Of a DNA stretch of 64,000 bases, positions 1-11,874 are shown piece after piece (the first letter of the stretch is position 1; each line of letters starts with the position of its first letter). The translations under genes and the position numbers were made by a program. This DNA is from Phytophthora sp. 'mugwort'. Its lineage: Eukaryota; Oomycota; Peronosporomycetes; Peronosporales; Peronosporaceae. The stretch lies in assembly GCA_033558025.1 (NCBI GenBank), contig JAUCEF010000005.1:3906001-3970000 (forward strand), given 5' to 3'. The notes beneath the pieces are model-generated. The model was not told the DNA's origin and did not search any database. It worked only from the letters and a program-made list of their open reading frames with translations.

Positions 1-1240
1 GATTTTGGTAACAGTCCCCAGACCAAGAACTTGTGAATTGCCGTTCACTGGGAGTTTGTATCCTTTCCGGAAGTCGAACTTCCTGTGCGCAAGGGTTGTG
101 TGCCCCGTCACACTTGGTAGCACTTGTAGTCAATCCACGCCTACGCTTGTTACTACCTGAAACCCCTATGTCCTAGCAACGTGGACCGGAAAATGAGTTT
201 CCGCATCTGAATGACTCAAAGTTCGAGTCCGTTCGTAAGGTGACTGGTATCTTTGGTATGGATGCCTTGCACAGCTTGGCTTCGTCAACGCAAGCTGAGC
301 AGGTCGAGCGCGTGACCGCGTTCGACACGTACACCCTTCACTCTAATTAGTCGCTCATACTTCGTACCTAAACGGACGTGCAATGTGAAGCTACCATATT
401 TTAGCCGTACACCAAAATTTGTCGTCCGGCTTCACAGCCAGCCACTCACCCACAGGCGATCGCTGACCGGGGGCGCTGCGTACACTGGATGGAAGGGGAC
501 GTGAACGAGAATGGTGAAGCGGGTCTCCCTGGGCGCACAATTGGCCAGTTTCCAACCTTGCTCCGGGCAGCAGATCGGCGTGCCAATTTAAACAAGGCTC
601 GTGATCGGTGACGAAAGCGCTCTTCACTCCAGCTCGCACTAGAAGACCAAGCGCAGCAGAAATATGCGCGTACAACTCAAGGGGGTCGCCACCAGCTCAT
701 CCATAAGGCGCTGGGTGGGCGGGGCCGCAAGATGGACGTGCACTGGGGGTGTCTGTACCCACAGCTGCTGACAGAGTTTGAGCAGCTTAGGCGTGCTGAT
801 GTTAAGCTTTCGTGTCGCCTAGTGATGAACATGGCTGTAACGATGGTTGAGGGCTACTTTACGATTTTAGGTTTTCTTATCCGCCACGCTGGAGCAAGGC
901 CTCTTCCCCCCCCCATAGCCAGCTCAGCTAAACCCAGTTGAGGTTTGTTTTGGCCCCCTCAAGCGCTGGATCCAAAAGAATACCAACCGCTTTTTCCCAC
1001 TATACCCAGCGTTGGTTAATGTGGCGATGCGTTCAAGCTGTCTTACTCGCGAAGTGACCAATCGCAAAGGGATCATAAATCTATATGCGCACTGTAGCTT
1101 CGACAAAATGTAGCTTCGCCCTTCAGAATTTATAGTGCGACAAGAGAACGAAATAGCTAGCGATGATGAACAATAAATATGTTTTGGAGATTAAACTTTC
1201 ATTTATTGAGATCAACTGGCTGCAAACCTTGCTTTCTAAC
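1..1240. other. no recognisable gene
   Basis: Only short open stretches on both strands, none with a motif I recognise and none with a plausible gene structure. Probably decayed repeat DNA. Confidence 0.4.
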
Positions 1241-1241
1241 T

Positions 1242-1765
1242 TTAATGCATGTTACAGTTTATGTCAGGGACGCCATCGCCTTGGGGCTTATATTGCATCG
1301 GGGCAAAAGTCGTGGAAGTTCCCGCTGGTGAAGATGTGATGCTCTGGAGCCCCAGCGCTGCTCGAAGCGACGAGCGCTTCACGCGTAGCTCCACGCATAT
1401 ATCAAACAACTCGACTTCAACTTGCACTACCTCCTCCCCCGTTTGTGCAGCTCGATCTTCCAGGGCCGTCGCAGCTGCGTCCAGATCTCTAGCATCGGGA
1501 ATCGAAAACACAGTACTTTCGGGCTGCCTGGCACGGTGGACGGTTAGATGTAAGAAGCAATTGGTCCGGATCGCTCTCTTCCTTCAGCTTGTACATCCTC
1601 AATCTTTGCTACTGCAGCCCGAACTCGATCTGCAGTTGTGCGCCGAATTCCATCAGTAGGGTTCACCACTGGGGCGAGATATACAAAGAACTTGAGCACA
1701 AACTTCGCATGAATCGGCTCTGATAAAGATGAGACGAGGCGTTTCTGATTTTTTTTAAGTGACAC
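1242..1765 (-). pseudogene. unassigned degenerate coding stretch
   Basis: Two open minus-strand stretches (1765 to 1544 and 1511 to 1242) lie end to end in different frames. The second is rich in Ala, Glu and Val and has helix-like composition. Together they look like pieces of one protein separated by a frameshift or a short intron. I do not recognise the family. Neighbouring DNA is repeat-like, so a transposon origin is more likely than a host gene. Confidence 0.25.
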
Positions 1766-1780
1766 TGTGTCGTCATACCA

Positions 1781-3430
1781 GTGATTTCAAGTCCTAATAA
1801 TAAAGGTGATTGGCTAATTCACGATTTGGCCTGGCTGTACCCATGTGACATGGGAGTTGACTGTGAAGTGTGGAAGGAATCATCACCTGAATGCAGATGG
1901 GCTCAACTGGCTGGAAATGCGCATCCTGAGGATGCATACCCAGGATTGCAAATAAAACATCCTGTCCAGCCCCTGGACTTTCCCTTACGATGAGTGCCTA
2001 ATAAGTGGCGGAAAGTGCCTCTGGAGAACGTATCCCAGAGTGCACCTCATCTTGCTGTAATTCAGAGTGGATAATAGGATTATCACCCAAGATTCACATG
2101 CAGAGAAATCTCCAAAAGTCATATGCTGGAGGCTAACAAGTCAAGAACAAACCCACAAGGAGAAGTAACTCCAGAACAGTGACACACGATGAAATTTGTA
2201 ACGAATACTCGCCGGCATCCCTGAGTTCGAGGATCACGATCTTCAGAACCCTGGATGTCAGAAAGTCTGGATGTTACAAGTCTGAATATCAAATTGAATT
2301 CAGATTCCTGAAGGACGAAGTCAGGACACATTGAAGTTATCACGTCATAAGATTAAGCACAACGCAGTTAAAGAAACGCGGCCCAAGTCCGACTTGAACT
2401 ACAGTCAGAAATCTAGAAGGAATGTTAAGTCAGCCTTCAAAAAGATCGCTGCCCGTCTACCCATGGTATACAAAGATCAAGATGTTTACACCCAAGAGTG
2501 TAGTCAACATAAAGAAGAATCAGAAGAGAGAGAGAGAAGAGATAGAAGATAGCAAACCTTTAACTAACAACAGAGTTCGTTTTACCCCATACTGCGCAAG
2601 TGCCTTCAGTGTCTCTGAGGCTAGAATCTGACCAAGGTCCCGCGAGAATCCGACGTGCCTTTGTGAGAGGCTCCCAGAAGATCCCGAGAGTGCGAACGTG
2701 ATATAACAGGGGACACGGCGGTATTAAGACACCGTTTGTGACAACTCCAACACCCCAACTCCCATTTAGGTGGCGATCAGAGATAGTCTTCGACTTCCTG
2801 GGTTGACCCATCTATTTCATATTCCTATTTAGACAGCTAGTTCGCTAGTGATAGTCTATTTCATATTAACTGGTATTCTGGGTGGCTGAGTAGCAGTTGT
2901 CCCCAGAATTGATATTCTAACTGCTGTGTGAATCGACTGACAAGGTAATTAATAGTTTCTCTCTTAATTGAGAATGGTGCGCTGTGTGTGAATGAGTTTC
3001 TAGGGTGGGCTAGCGCCCTGAATAGCAGACTCGAGTAGTCTAGTGTTGCGACCCACCGCTCAAGAGTCCCTAAGAATAAGGACGGCTGTGTATTTGTATA
3101 TAACTCTGTATATTGTTGGTTTATCGGACTAGGGGTACGCTATAGGGGTATAGTGTAATTCTGAGTTCAATATTTGAGGGTGTGTGACTCAGAGTACAAG
3201 TTATTCTGGGTTACTGATTCTGATTTCTTTTGCCTCCTGTCCTGGAAGAGTACATCCTGCTGTGGACGTATGCTCTGCGTAACTTTCGAGGCCAGATTTT
3301 GGTGAAGTGCCGTTCCGTCGAAGACAAACGTGCCAATAGGGATTCCACAAGAAACTCACGCCACCAAGAAACTCTGAGTTACTTTGCGGCACTCAGGGTC
3401 ATATCGGTATTCAGTTTTATCTGAAGTACG
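1781..3430. other. repeat-like DNA without clear genes
   Basis: Short open frames only. The stretch 2800-3200 is AT-rich, repeats the word CTATTTCATATT at about 2812 and 2859, and reads like LTR or promoter DNA. I could not define LTR ends. Confidence 0.3.
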
Positions 3431-3485
3431 CTATACACCTCTGGGCGATAAAGGTTTCATCGGCCTCGCCACAAAGACACAATAT

Positions 3486-3739
3486 CATCCTCCGTGACCA
3501 CGCATTGTTATCAGCTCCACAGACTTTGCCTCGGAGAGTGGCTTGAAATCTTGCCGGCGAATCATTTTTAGTGGTTCATTTGAAAAATAAACATTCTCCT
3601 CTTCAATCACGCTCGGGTTGGGGCCGAATTCTGCTCCCGAAAGCAGTCGAAAGAGTTTAGCTCCATCAATCTCGAATCCCTCTGCCGTGATGAACGTAAC
3701 CTTTTTTATGACTTGGCGAAGCCTTTGAAGCGCTCATCA
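3486..3739 (-). pseudogene. coding remnant of unknown family
   Basis: The minus strand reads through about 80 codons without a stop. The composition looks like real protein: it contains VTFITAEGFEIDGAKLFRLL and later FSNEPLKMIRRQDFKPL. It lacks a start codon and ends at a TGA. Further upstream on the same strand (about 3960 to 3790) are more protein-like stretches in other frames, such as VVLDLLAVYLPPDQ and FFYNIYTNSRGLLIETDV. This suggests one decayed gene of at least 480 bp. I do not recognise it. Confidence 0.35.
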
Positions 3740-4444
3740 GTTCGAAACATTACAGTGGCTTGTAAGGCTCGTCATGAGGCAAGATGCCTGCGCGAGCTAC
3801 GTCCGTCTCAATGAGTAACCCTCGGCTGTTAGTATAGATGTTGTAGAAGAAGCTAAAGAGCTATAGCACGCAACAATCAGAGTAGTATTACTGACGCTGC
3901 AGCCGATGGCACATACGCTCTGATCCGGTGGCAGATAGACAGCTAGTAAATCGAGAACGACACCGCCCACCGATTTAGAGCATTTTTATGACCTAACTTT
4001 ATTTTGCAGCTGGATCGATCTAAACGACCGGCAAGGTACTTGCAAAGTACACTACCATACATAGATACTTATACCATATAATCGTAGTTCTAAGCGTTAC
4101 CAGGTTAGCACGGGGTGCAAATCCCCAACACTGCCAAATGGGTTCAAATCGCACTTTTCGCAAGCCGGAGACGGTGTTTTACTGCTGTAAAAAAGCTTGA
4201 TAGCGGCATGGCGCGTTGCAGACCACCAAGGCGCGTGGCGGACCACGAACGCGCGTGGCGAGGAGACCAGACCTGAGGACGCGTGACGAGAAGATGCGGG
4301 CTGCATCAAGCTTCCCCACAAAGATTGACGACCAGTACTTCCACTGGTATTTCAAGTGGCTCAGTGAGACCAACACGGACCCGTGCTCATGGTCTAGCTC
4401 GCGGGAGGTGCGCCATGAGCCCCACGCCGATCAAGAGAGGGGAG

Positions 4445-4492
4445 CAGTGCCGGCTGGGGGTGCAGTGCCGGCCGGGGGTGCAGTGCCGGCGT
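4445..4492 (+). repeat. 18-bp tandem repeat
   Basis: The unit AGTGCCGGCYGGGGGTGC is repeated about 2.6 times. It lies in an open frame (4216-4875) that has no recognisable domain and sits just upstream of the Gypsy-type gag. Confidence 0.6.
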
Positions 4493-4955
4493 CGGGTCGC
4501 TCATGTCGGGCGTTAGGGTCGTGCCGTACCCGTTGCACGACCACATCCACGACAAGAAGAAGAATGTCGAGTGGTGTCTGGAGCTGCATGGATGAATTTT
4601 TCGTCATCGTGACAAGACGGTACAGGGACATTGGATACTACTGTCTGCTCGTCATCAATTACCTGCCGCCAGGAGAGTGGTCCACAATCCTGGCGCCAGC
4701 AGCATTGCGTTTCATGGGCGGTCGCCCTTCGGAGTGCTGGTGTGGAGTCCCCACCACCTTAGGCGAAATCCTCGTAGGGAAGACCTGTGGGCTCGGGCGT
4801 GCGCCGGTAGAGCGTCGCTTTAACAAGAACAATCTCACTTCACTTCTTACCCCAAGCAAGAAGCAGCCAGCGTGAACGTCCCTCTGCGAGCCAAGGGCAT
4901 GTCACTTTGAAAAGTTTTCAAATTGTGACGTTGGCAAATCCAACGACGCGGCACC

Positions 4956-5858
4956 ATGAAGGACAGCTCGGCGACAGCGAGCATGCCCATAGACGGGGGC
5001 CAGGTCGCCTTCCAAGTCACGGCCAGAGACGCAACGCTCAACACAGCAGGAAGGCAAATGGCACCGCGCGAGCTTGTACGGATCAACTTGCCTCGGTTCC
5101 GTGGCGCCACTGCTCAAGACTGGCTGCAGTGGCTGCCCAAGTTCGATCGCCTCGCAACTCGCCAGGGTTGGAAGGCAAGGGAGAAGAACCTCTATCTCGG
5201 CATAGTCTTTGAGGACGAGGCGTTGGCGGCCTTTACCGAAGCGTTCAGCAGCGTCACCGATGCCCACGACGAGGACCAGTACACACTCGCGATGGATATG
5301 TTGGGTCTCACGTACGTGCCCAATAACTACTGCGAGCGACTTGAGGAGGACCTCTACATGATGATGAAGAAGCGACCGGAGTCCGTTTCATCACTCCACC
5401 TCCGGATGATAAACCTTATCCGGATGCTGAAGAACTTACCGAACAGCGCCCTCGATGTTGACGAGGCTTCGCAAATACGGTACTTCAAACGTGCCATGCC
5501 GAGCGAGTGGAAGCGCGCCTACGAGGTGAGCGGCCTCCATCTCAACACTATTGCTGGAGCTGTGCAGTACTTCACGAGACTGGAGGCTTCAGCGTTCGGG
5601 CAGAAGAACGAGAAACGCCCCGCCAAGAGCAATACCAACAAGGACTCCAAACCCAGCAACAGCTCCGGTGGCCGGAGTGGTCGCGGTGGTCGAGGCAAAG
5701 GCGGTGGCAACCGTGGTGGCGGCGCTAAGAAAGATTCCAAGCATGAGCAGGCTGAGAAGTGGTGCAGCCTCCATCGCATGACCTCGCACAGCGATAGCGA
5801 GTGTTTTACTCAGCAGACGAAGTCGTCGGCCAAGGAAGGAGGCGGACGTCAAGGCTGA
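4956..5858 (+). CDS. Gypsy-type retrotransposon Gag
   Basis: A 300-residue open frame. The N-terminal two thirds resemble the retrotransposon gag capsid region: RFRGATAQDWLQWLPKF near residue 50, followed by a helical region with LEEDLYMMMKKRPESVSSLH. Residues about 225-260 are a basic, Gly/Arg/Ser-rich linker. A zinc-knuckle variant follows near residue 273 (CSLHRMTSHSDSEC, spacing C-x2-H-x4-H-x4-C). Gag would package element RNA. The frame ends with TGA at 5858, and the protease-like region downstream is broken, so this is the intact part of a dead element. A start at 4907 in another frame was rejected as a shadow. Confidence 0.75.
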   Translation: MKDSSATASMPIDGGQVAFQVTARDATLNTAGRQMAPRELVRINLPRFRGATAQDWLQWLPKFDRLATRQGWKAREKNLYLGIVFEDEALAAFTEAFSSVTDAHDEDQYTLAMDMLGLTYVPNNYCERLEEDLYMMMKKRPESVSSLHLRMINLIRMLKNLPNSALDVDEASQIRYFKRAMPSEWKRAYEVSGLHLNTIAGAVQYFTRLEASAFGQKNEKRPAKSNTNKDSKPSNSSGGRSGRGGRGKGGGNRGGGAKKDSKHEQAEKWCSLHRMTSHSDSECFTQQTKSSAKEGGGRQG

Positions 5859-6312
5859 GCCCAGGCCAAGGATGCTGAGGCTACGCGAGTCGAAGAAGCC
5901 GACTCCGTCTACCCGTACAGCGCCTCATCGAGCGGCGTGTGCAAGGTGGTTTCGCACATGCTGTCGGCGCGGCCAAAACAGCCACCACCGATGCGTCTCA
6001 GGATCTGCGTGTCGAAATCCAAGGGAGAGCACCTCGCGCTGGTCGACTCCAGGTGTTCGGCAAGCTTCATTAACAGCAACTGCTGGAGGTGAACAAGAGC
6101 CTCGGTCAGAAGCTCACTGCGTCAAGCATGCAGTTCGACCAAGTCGATGGCAGTGTCAAGAGCATCGGGTCGACGGAGATGAAGTTCCGCTTCCCAACAC
6201 TGAGTGAAAGCTCGCTCATCACCCATCGGTTCGCGATGATACCGAACGCCAAGGACGAGATGATTAATATCACACAAATGAGGTACCATTTTAAAGCCCA
6301 GATACAGCGCTA
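5859..6312 (+). pseudogene. Gypsy-type protease remnant, truncated
   Basis: Immediately after gag the same strand encodes LALVDSRCSASFIN, which matches a retropepsin active site (normally D-S/T-G). Here the Gly is Arg, so the site should be inactive. The reading frame then shifts, and the rest of a protease-like domain (IGSTEMKFRFPTLSESS) is read at 6089-6313. No reverse transcriptase, RNase H or integrase follows, so the element is 3'-truncated near 6.3 kb. Confidence 0.6.
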
Positions 6313-7258
6313 ATTTTGACCGCAGGTGTAAACACCTGGAAAAACACCTCCGTTTAGCATGAAACGCAATATTGACGGAGATACAAATGAAGCAAGATTT
6401 CTCTTGTCAAATGCATCAAAAATGCCACTAATTTCAGGGATAATCATAAGTGTTTATACGAATCGACTTTGAAAGGGTATAAACATACAATGGGGTACTT
6501 ACTTCGGGATTCGTCTGTAGAAAACATCTTCTGGCATTTGAATGTGATACAATTTGTCTTTTTCGATTGGATTTGATCCCCCCCCCCCAAAAAAAAAACT
6601 GACAGATCCCTAGTCAAAATCCATGGTTTCAACTTTGGCTGGATGGGTATGACAGTCACAGCGTGTGGGTGGGTTTAGATATTTTGTTTTGGCTCGAATG
6701 ACGTGTTCCACACGATAACCTATTTTATATACAATAATTTTGTACCCGCACCGGGATGGCAACAGTCCAAGTTTAAACTCGAAGTCTTCCTTAATGGCTC
6801 GGTTAACCCTTAGGACAAGATCTACGGCTGGGGATGCTCTTTGAGCATCAAAGGATGTCATCACCGAGGGGCGTGTTGGTACATGTCCGTAGCACATAAA
6901 TTTGATCCAAATTGATGTGTGGTCCACGACGTCGCAATTTGACTTCTGTGGACCTCAAAAGTCAAATCGCGACGTCTATAAAAGACCGATAAAAAAGTTT
7001 AATAAGTCAATTTTGTTTTGATAGAAAAACAATCAATTATAGAAATCGCTACAAAAAGCGTACTAAGTATTGCCCTTCTGGTGTGCTGCCATTCCACAAA
7101 TGGTACAACGTGCAGTACATGTTCAGCGCGTCTTTCGTCACACCGCATCTGTTAGGCGGTACACAGACCACCCAGATACCCTTCTACTGCTTTGAATATA
7201 TAGTTTAACCCAAATGTTCCCATTTTTCTATTGGGGGGTGGGTGGGCTTTTTACATCC
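6311..7258. other. AT-rich spacer with hairpin
   Basis: No gene recognised. It contains a C10A10 homopolymer junction near 6580 and a hairpin at 6928-6976. Confidence 0.4.
6928..6976. repeat. 18-bp hairpin
   Basis: Arms at 6928-6945 and 6959-6976 begin and end with GACGTC. They pair over 18 bp with one mismatch around a 13-nt loop. Confidence 0.7.
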
Positions 7259-7291
7259 CTAAACGCAAAAAAACTTATCCCGATTTCCGAA

Positions 7292-7429
7292 CGCTGATGC
7301 AGGGTGTGCGAGGCGCGAATGTGCCGCTCCCGCTCCGTCTTGACGGGCTGGGACTGCAGCGCATAGGCAGCTCCACCTACTGGGACCGAAGCTAACCCCA
7401 CCGCCGCGTAGGCGGCGGCGCTCGGCTAG
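7292..7429 (+). mobile_element. Helitron 3' terminal segment
   Basis: The segment ends with a GC-rich hairpin (CCGCCGCGTAGGCGGCGG), then CTCGG and CTAG at 7426-7429, followed by T. This is the usual Helitron 3' end: hairpin, CTRR, insertion before T. About 135 bp matches the 3' end at 44404-44545 in reverse orientation. The 5' end was not found, so this is a non-autonomous or truncated copy. It appears to interrupt the minus-strand coding remnant to its right. Confidence 0.6.
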
Positions 7430-7439
7430 TATTTCATCA

Positions 7440-8056
7440 AATGTTACGGTCAGCAGCAACTTCTTTGCCTGGAGACGCAGCGTCATTCGTGACACGGGTG
7501 CTCCATCCTTTCGAGAAGAGTTAATAACAACATTAAGTCCTCCTCTATCTCTCTAGGGAGGACTGTTGCATCTCCTAGTTTTCATAAGTTTCTATGACCT
7601 CCTCGCCTGCTACCACATGCGTCTCGAATGGTGCTCAATTGTTTAATCCACTTGTTTATCTACTTCTTCTTAGCTCTGACTTTGGAGGAGGTAGGGTGTT
7701 GTAGAAGTTCTTAATTGTCTCGTCGAGATGTAGCCATCATCCCTGGACTTGATAACGTCTAACTTGTGCGAGTACTTCACTGCCGTACGCTGGTAGGTCT
7801 TCCTATCTTGCCGAGACCGGTCGTGCATGGGCGCGCCATATCTGCTTTGTGCTTGGTTGCTGCGGTAATGAACAAGTCCTTCTTTTATCAATGCAAAAGT
7901 CTCAAAATAGCAGCGACTCGTCTTACAGTAATGCAGCCATCTGGTACAAAATGCACGCTTCTTATTGGTTGCATCCAAGCTGATCCTTAGAACTAAACGA
8001 CGCTTAGGACTACGATTATACGGTAGTATACATAAAACGACCGGCAAATACGCCAC
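7440..8056 (-). pseudogene. unassigned transposon-like coding remnant
   Basis: The minus strand carries a 128-codon open stretch (8056 to 7670), basic and rich in Tyr and Cys. A second stretch (7495 down to the Helitron end at 7430) contains MTLRLQAKKLLLTVTFDEI. Both read like one decayed protein cut by the Helitron. I do not recognise the family. Confidence 0.3.
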
Positions 8057-8059
8057 CTG

Positions 8060-9094
8060 ATGAACTCCATCCGTTATAGTTACGGACCCGATTTGAAAAC
8101 GACAGCAAAATGCGCCACATCAGAATAAATACGTCTGATTGGTTAAAACTAAAACTTATATGCTCATAAACCGATTTGACCGATCCCAAGAAATAGGAAT
8201 GCACATAGCCAAACCAAAATGTGCAAAAACAAAGCAGATAAATTGTTCTAACCCCATAATTTTTATACAACAAGAACAAAAAGACACTTGTCGCTGATTT
8301 CAGTATGACACGAGCGCATTTGGCCCAGGACAGCACTTCCGGGAACTTCACTATTAGTAATAAGTTAAGTGGAATTGATACGTGTCCTCAATCCGATATA
8401 TTAAGGTTAACCTTCAGCCATAGGGTTCTTTTTAAAGCAATTGCCTATCTTATCCACCCAATTTAAAAAACTTTATAGCAACTAATGCAAGGGCCGCTCT
8501 CTGAGGCATCTTATGCTTTGAAAGTGCATGATTACATTTGGATCTGTGGCAAATCATTTACATAAAAAAATGCTAACACAAAAAACATTCCGTCATTTTG
8601 ATTAGCTAAAAAGATCTGGTTTTGTTCGATACAGACTTAGGAGTACCGTAACCACAGGTTACCGCAACGCACGGCTCAGTGCAACACCGTAAAAACAAAG
8701 AAATCGAGGGCAGAAAGAACGTAAACAGACCTTGATGAAAAAACCCCACCTTAGTACTATCTTTTTTTGTAAGTAAAACCATAAAGATTATTAACTTTCT
8801 AATGATTTGCCTTTACTGACCAGAATCATTTTTACCACGTACTTCAATGTTTATAAACAATTTATAGAGCAATGGGACTTTACACCTGTTGCGGTGAACC
8901 CGTGGATAACGGTACGACTCTCTCGTGGCGTATTTTGCTGTCGGGGGGATTTGCCGGTCGTTGCTGTAAACCTTAAGCAGTACTCTCTGAGGGTGTCTAG
9001 TCGATGGCCTCTTATGCACAGGTTGAGCAGACGGTGTAGCATAACCAAACACTCGACCGCTACCGTACGACGAACGAAAACACGAGGGAAAAGT
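8060..9094. other. no recognisable gene
   Basis: AT-rich; open frames on both strands lack motifs and overlap each other. I see nothing I can support. Confidence 0.4.
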
Positions 9095-9536
9095 AGCGTG
9101 TTTAATGTTTCCACCTGCACCTCCTTTTTGTTGAAGGTTAGGTAAAACAATGTATGTTTCTCCAAAATCAAAAATCGCCTAAAACAACAGAAAAATCTAA
9201 TCAATCCTCATTTCCTGGGAGCCTCCTTGCTTCATATCTATCCACGACATAATCATCACCATCACAGAAACGGCACGCAACTCTGATGTATAGCGTTGCT
9301 CCTGCCTCATCCACATCCGTCATCTCCAGACCGGCGACATTCAGAGGAGGTCCCCACACGAAATTTATTGGAGCCACAAGAAGTGCCTATACGACGGTTC
9401 CATATTCGGCAATCGATAAATGGTCGAACAGCTCCGATGATGGAATTCCTCCTGCCAGCATCACGGGAGAATTGGTATTGATCGCAACGACCAGACCTGA
9501 AAACCAGGCTCGCAATGAACACCAGACACAGAAGCA
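9095..9536 (-). repeat. inverted repeat arm 1 (442 bp)
   Basis: This segment is the reverse complement of 11875-12316, with roughly seven to ten differences by eye, including one single-base indel. On the minus strand it contains protein-like stretches such as GGIPSSELFDHLSIAEYG and INFVWGPPLNVAGLEMT, joined directly to the Gly/Arg-rich end of a Copia-like gag (9606 downward). It is probably internal sequence of that element. Confidence 0.75.
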
Positions 9537-9605
9537 CACGGTCAGAGCCACGTCCACAGCCTCGACCTCGTTCTCGGCCTCGTCCTCTGCTTAATCCACC
9601 AAACA

Positions 9606-10257
9606 ACGCTTTATCTTCGGCGTCATCTTCCAGCTTCTTTCCCTGTCGTCAATCGAATGCCACCTCAAGAGGATGCTCCAATTGTTCATAGTTTGGAGAT
9701 TCATTAATGTCTCGGGGTACGTGACTCGCTGGAAAAGTTCCTACTACGTTTTAATAATCTTCTGGAAGCGTCCCAATACATAAGCCGGCTTCTGATACTC
9801 GTCCAGTGTTTACCCAACAGGGCTAACCAATCCATCATACGACGAACTTCACCTAAACGATCGGACATAGTTCCATTATTCTGAAGGCCGAGCTTCCATA
9901 GTGTATCATCTCAACGGAATATTTTAAATACGTCTTGCCGACGAATCGCTGTTTCAAATCTCTCCAATACACGAAACGCAGTTGGTTCAAATTTAATTGT
10001 CTTCATAATTTTGTCCGTCATAGCATCGTAAAGCAACTCCTTGCTCGGGCTTTCTCCTTCTCCCAGGTATCATGCTCCGACTGCTTTGTCGCTTCTGGCT
10101 CGTCCACCTCCTTTTCGCAGTACTTCCACACTACTTTGCGTTCTAGCTTCTACTTCATCCGCTCAAACCATACTTCAAAATTACTGCCGTCAAAGGGTGG
10201 GTGCGCGCTCTTCTTTTCTCGATCTGTCACCGTTTTCAGATCTCCACTTGAACTCAT
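9606..10257 (-). pseudogene. Copia-like Gag remnant
   Basis: From an ATG at 10257 the minus strand reads a Copia-type Gag: PPFDGSNFEVWFERMK, then a stop in place of the next residue, then KLERKVVWKYCEKEVDEPEA. Frames shift several times before further gag-like stretches (LGLQNNGTMSDRLGEVRRM) and a Gly/Arg repeat tail near 9590. The order and composition fit the gag-polypeptide family of Ty1/Copia elements. Stops and frameshifts show it is dead. A candidate LTR lies directly upstream at 10313-10621. Confidence 0.6.
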
Positions 10258-10312
10258 TTTGCTACTTGGATGTCTGGAGACTTACCAATGTGACCTTGGC
10301 CTCATAACCACT

Positions 10313-10621
10313 TGTAATAGGTTTGTTCTGCGTAATCAGTAACCCACACCACACACACCAAGTTAATAAGATGTCAAGGAGGACTTCGGTGTGAAAAGTT
10401 CCTTGTGCAGCCGAGTGTATTTTGTGGAATGAGATCTCTCTCTCTTTGCTACTCTCATTCCTTCTCTCACATTTCCCAAGTTGGGAAAAGTATCCCAACT
10501 TCTCGTGTTTCAACTGTCGCACGCTTGCAAAACCCTACAGGACAAAACCTCTCTGGCATAAAACCCAGGGATAAAAGCAAAGCTGCTCCAGTGGTACAAT
10601 GATGAGGACCAGTAATTTACA
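10313..10621 (-). mobile_element. candidate 5' LTR of Copia-like element
   Basis: The 309-bp segment begins TGTAATAG and ends AATTTACA on the plus strand, giving TGTAA/TTACA inverted ends typical of LTRs. It lies 55 bp from the gag ATG in the right order. The bases next to its inner end, AGTGGTTATGAGGCC on the minus strand, could be a primer-binding site. No second LTR and no target duplication were found. Confidence 0.45.
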
Positions 10622-11874
10622 AGAGGGATATTTTTACATTGTTATCGTCTTTCGCAACAATCGAATCGAAGAGTTGTAGCCCTTTTTTTCTGCGATATAA
10701 CTGAGAGCTCGAAAGTGCACAATGGCCTAAGATATTTTATTCGTCAGAACTCGACTAAGACACTGTTCGCCAAGCCGCTCAAAGCCATTCGTTGACAGCG
10801 GACTTTTCCTGTGACCTTAAAACCCTGTGTGTGTCCACATCTGCTAAAAGCCACTGGATCTTAGAGTAATTTTCAATGTGAGCAAAACCTAGTGGGTTCA
10901 ATGGGACAAAGCATTTAGCCATAAAAAACATAAATAAATAACGACGATAATTGCTTTCCGTCGCATGTACGCGAGGATGGGCCCGCCGCCGACACGTTCA
11001 AATCAGCCTGGGTGATTCAAAAACGTTACAGGTATAAATGTAATGTAGTAGATACTGAGTACTGGTTATTGTGCACAGTTGTTTATAATATTTTAGAAAA
11101 ATTATACCACAAAAAGTACCGATAGCTGTGTTTTGTACAAGCACGCACGGTTATTTAGAATTTAAATCCGTGGTGTACATGTATCCAGCTTTCTTTTTAT
11201 CAGAATAGACGATATGATCAATCTATATTCTTTGTGCCCAGCTTTCTTTTTATCAGAAGCGACGATATCAGCTTTAGATCAATTTATATTCTTTATGTTC
11301 AGCTGTCCTATATTCTATTAGAAAATTATAATAATGTAAGGGGGGTAAGACGTGTAAAACGTGAATGGATTGTTTTACCATGCTGGACCAGTTATTTGAT
11401 TTCATAACACAGTACCATTCAATAACTGATATGTAGCTTCTGATAACAAGAAAGTTGTGGCCACCTTTTTACCTCGGCATTTATTGAGATATCGGCGCGA
11501 AACATGCTTCCATTTTTTTTTTTTGGGGGGGGGGTATTTGACGAGCTGATGGTATTCCATAAATCCATGCCTTTTTGTCCAATCTATAATCTGTTTGAGC
11601 TCCCCACATCAACGACAAGGAAAATGGCGCGAGAAAGTGGCGAAGGAGGGATAGTGCAACAACCTCCAAGTGAGAAACAAAGAGTGAAAAGAAGAAAAAT
11701 TCGAACGGTGCAGACTCTCGTAGTGACGCGACCTGGGATGAGTGGGTGCAGCTAATGGAGGTGGGGTGTGTGTGTGTGTGAAAAGAATCCCGGCATTGTG
11801 ATCAGCTGGGCCCACGATGCGACATTGCATGCTTGTCTGGGAATTGCTGGTGCTCCTATTCCACAGGGAGCAAA
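10622..11874. other. non-coding spacer
   Basis: No gene recognised. It holds a short tandem repeat at 11185-11300 and a T12G11 junction near 11510. Confidence 0.4.
11185..11300 (+). repeat. about 53-bp tandem repeat, two copies
   Basis: Two copies begin CCAGCTTTCTTTTTATCAGAA at 11185 and 11238. Both continue into GACGATAT and a TATATTCTTT block. The second copy has a small insertion. Confidence 0.6.

Noticed and set aside
4100..4160. tRNA-like words (GGTTCAAATCG) suggesting a tRNA gene or SINE head
   Set aside because: No acceptor stem and no A box at the right distance; too weak to call.
5519..5852. Minus-strand Pro/Arg-rich and Ala-rich frames
   Set aside because: They are shadows of the Gly/Arg-rich part of the Gypsy-type Gag.
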